NCBI GenBank assembly: GCA_934567745.1 | Contig: CAKTJM010000113.1 | Location: 1-6,150, forward strand | Source: an uncultured Eubacteriales bacterium | GTDB taxonomy: Bacteria; Bacillota; Clostridia; Oscillospirales; Oscillospiraceae | Direction of reading: 5' to 3' | DNA length: 6,150 nt | In this document: positions 5,400-6,150 of the stretch, piece after piece | Layout: every line of letters starts with the position of its first letter | Numbering within the stretch: the stretch's first letter is position 1 | Made by a program: the position numbers and the translations under genes | The notes under the pieces: model-generated | Told to the model about the DNA's origin: nothing | Databases searched by the model: none | Seen by the model: the letters and a program-made list of their open reading frames with translations, nothing else

Positions 5400-6053
5400 A
5401 TGTCCTGTCCCTGGCCGCACTGTGTCCTGCGGTACGACGGCAGCTTCGCCGGGTTCCTCACCTGTGTGGCGGAGAGCTTCCGGCTCCGTGTGTACCCCTG
5501 CTGCTTCCAGGTCCCGCACCAGCCGCCGGAGGACCGCTGGCCGCTGTACCCGGTGGCGACGGACCGGGACCTGGCCCGTCGGGTCTATGCCTGGCTGGCC
5601 GCCGCCCCCGCCCTGCGCGAGCTGGTGACGCGGGGGATGCTCACGAGCCTGCCGCAGCGGGAGCGGCTGCTCTTCGACCTCATCTGGCTGTGGGTCCGGG
5701 GCGAGGCCCCGCTGGAGGATGGGCGCGCCGAGGTGGTCCGCCGGGCGGTCCGGGTCCTGGACGCGGAGCTGGCGGCCGTCACAGCAGGTCTGCGCCTGCG
5801 GGACGTCGGCGGGCTGCTCGTGGGGCAGATCGCGCCGCGCGACCGGCTCCTGCCCCTGCTCGGGCCGCAGCTGAGCGCGGCCCGGCCGGAGCGGGGGATC
5901 CTGGTCCACGACCGGATGCACCGGGAGCTGCTCTGCTGCGTCGGGGGCCGGTGGCGGCTCCGCGCGGCGGACCGGCTGGACCCCGCGCAGCCGGAGGAGG
6001 TCGCCGCGCTATGGCGGCGAGGCCGCCCGGAGGAGGGGGCGCGGCTGGCATGA
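5400..6053 (+). CDS. DUF4130/TIGR03915-like putative DNA metabolism protein
   Basis: This is a 217-residue soluble protein with no signal peptide or membrane segment. RYDGSFAGFLTCVAESF (11-27) matches the typical start of the DUF4130/TIGR03915 family, and IAPRDRLLPLLGPQLSAARPERGILVHDR (144-172) matches its C-terminal core. The ending EEVAALWRR fits too. The usual HK-GFVRF centre is replaced by AGLRLRD (129-135), so the protein is divergent, and it is shorter than typical members. Cysteines at 3, 8, 22, 34, 35, 179 and 180 are notable. In other genomes this family pairs with a radical SAM protein (TIGR03916) or is fused to UdgX-type uracil-DNA glycosylases, implying a DNA repair role; its chemistry is unknown. 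No partner is visible here. The ATG at 5400 has AAAGGAGG (5384-5391) 8 bases before it; the upstream in-frame ATG at 5349 lacks a site. A candidate LexA box lies upstream. Confidence 0.75.
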   Translation: MSCPWPHCVLRYDGSFAGFLTCVAESFRLRVYPCCFQVPHQPPEDRWPLYPVATDRDLARRVYAWLAAAPALRELVTRGMLTSLPQRERLLFDLIWLWVRGEAPLEDGRAEVVRRAVRVLDAELAAVTAGLRLRDVGGLLVGQIAPRDRLLPLLGPQLSAARPERGILVHDRMHRELLCCVGGRWRLRAADRLDPAQPEEVAALWRRGRPEEGARLA

Positions 6054-6058
6054 GGCAG

Positions 6059-6095
6059 GAAAACGGCCCGGCGGCCCCAATGGGGCCGCCGGGCC
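6059..6095 (-). terminator. Strong hairpin, probable terminator of a convergent minus-strand gene
   Basis: A perfect 14-bp GC stem (6065-6078 with 6082-6095) with a 3-base loop lies 11 bases after the DUF4130-like stop. Only the minus strand has a following T-run (four T, 6060-6063). It most likely ends a transcript entering from the right, though it may also stabilise or end the plus-strand mRNA. Confidence 0.7.
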
Positions 6096-6099
6096 TAGG

Positions 6100-6132
6100 C
6101 TGTCGAAAAACCCCTGCGGGGTTTTCCGACAG
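6100..6132. repeat. Long hairpin with A/T-run and G/C core
   Basis: CTGTCG (6100-6105) pairs with CGACAG (6127-6132), and AAAACCCC (6107-6114) with GGGGTTTT (6118-6125), with one A-C mismatch and a TGC loop. The inner part has the form of a short bidirectional terminator. It may be one end of a dispersed repeat or insertion element continuing past the window. Confidence 0.7.
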
Positions 6133-6150
6133 AGGGGATGCAGCCCCCTG
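6130..6150. repeat. Third hairpin at the right edge (possibly cut)
   Basis: CAG-A-GGGG (6130-6137) can pair with CCCC-C-CTG (6144-6150 region) around ATGCAG. It shares CAG (6130-6132) with the preceding hairpin, and may continue beyond the window. Confidence 0.45.

Noticed and set aside
2748..5921. A very long minus-strand open frame (over 1000 codons) ending in rarD
   Set aside because: Only the last 302 codons are RarD. The rest runs antisense to the oxidoreductase and DUF4130-like genes and through promoters, terminators and the palindromic repeat. Its composition is low-complexity and its openness follows from high GC.
5779..6051. Minus-strand open frame opposite the DUF4130-like gene
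   Set aside because: Ala/Pro/Gly/Arg-rich shadow without a ribosome site.
6065..6095. Plus-strand intrinsic terminator of the DUF4130-like gene
   Set aside because: The stem is strong, but no T-run follows on the plus strand; the T-run is on the minus strand, so I annotated it as a minus-strand terminator.

Overview
The window is strongly GC-rich with a Gram-positive style of gene expression: near-consensus sigma-70/sigma-A promoters, strong AGGAGG-type ribosome sites, CCA-encoding tRNA genes and a Bacillus-type LexA-box match. Protein features and the hairpin-rich repeats suggest a GC-rich member of the Bacillota, most like gut Clostridia of the Oscillospiraceae type. That placement is inference from recalled family features; no search was run.

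Left half, minus strand, in order of transcription from right to left. A RarD-type EamA permease (2748-3656) has its own strong promoter and is followed after 16 bases by glpK, glycerol kinase (1217-2731). No terminator follows glpK. Its stop codon lies inside the -35 box of the next promoter, which drives a three-gene tRNA operon, Met(CAT)-Glu(TTC)-Val(CAC) (893-1159). That operon ends at a clear intrinsic terminator (862-890). Next comes a PfkB-family kinase that I recognise as pseudouridine kinase psuK (1-774, cut by the left edge).

Centre, 3657-4157. This roughly 500-base divergent intergenic region holds the rarD promoter, a 148-bp palindromic repeat with perfect 13-bp terminal inverted repeats, a single sequence resembling a type I-E CRISPR repeat, an orphan plus-strand terminator, and an extended -10 promoter for the gene to the right.

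Right half, plus strand. An Old Yellow Enzyme-type flavin oxidoreductase with a C-terminal four-cysteine motif (4158-5267) ends at its own terminator (5302-5338). A one-mismatch LexA box (5364-5377) then precedes a small, divergent DUF4130/TIGR03915-like gene (5400-6053). That family is linked to DNA repair, so SOS control is the most interesting regulatory hypothesis here. The right edge carries three successive hairpins; the first has its U-tract only on the minus strand and probably ends a convergent gene outside the window.

The genes do not form one pathway. The window looks like several short, separately regulated transcription units. I see no large undescribed multi-gene system. The best leads are the putative SOS-controlled DUF4130 gene, the solitary CRISPR-like repeat beside the palindromic element, and the glpK stop/tRNA promoter overlap.
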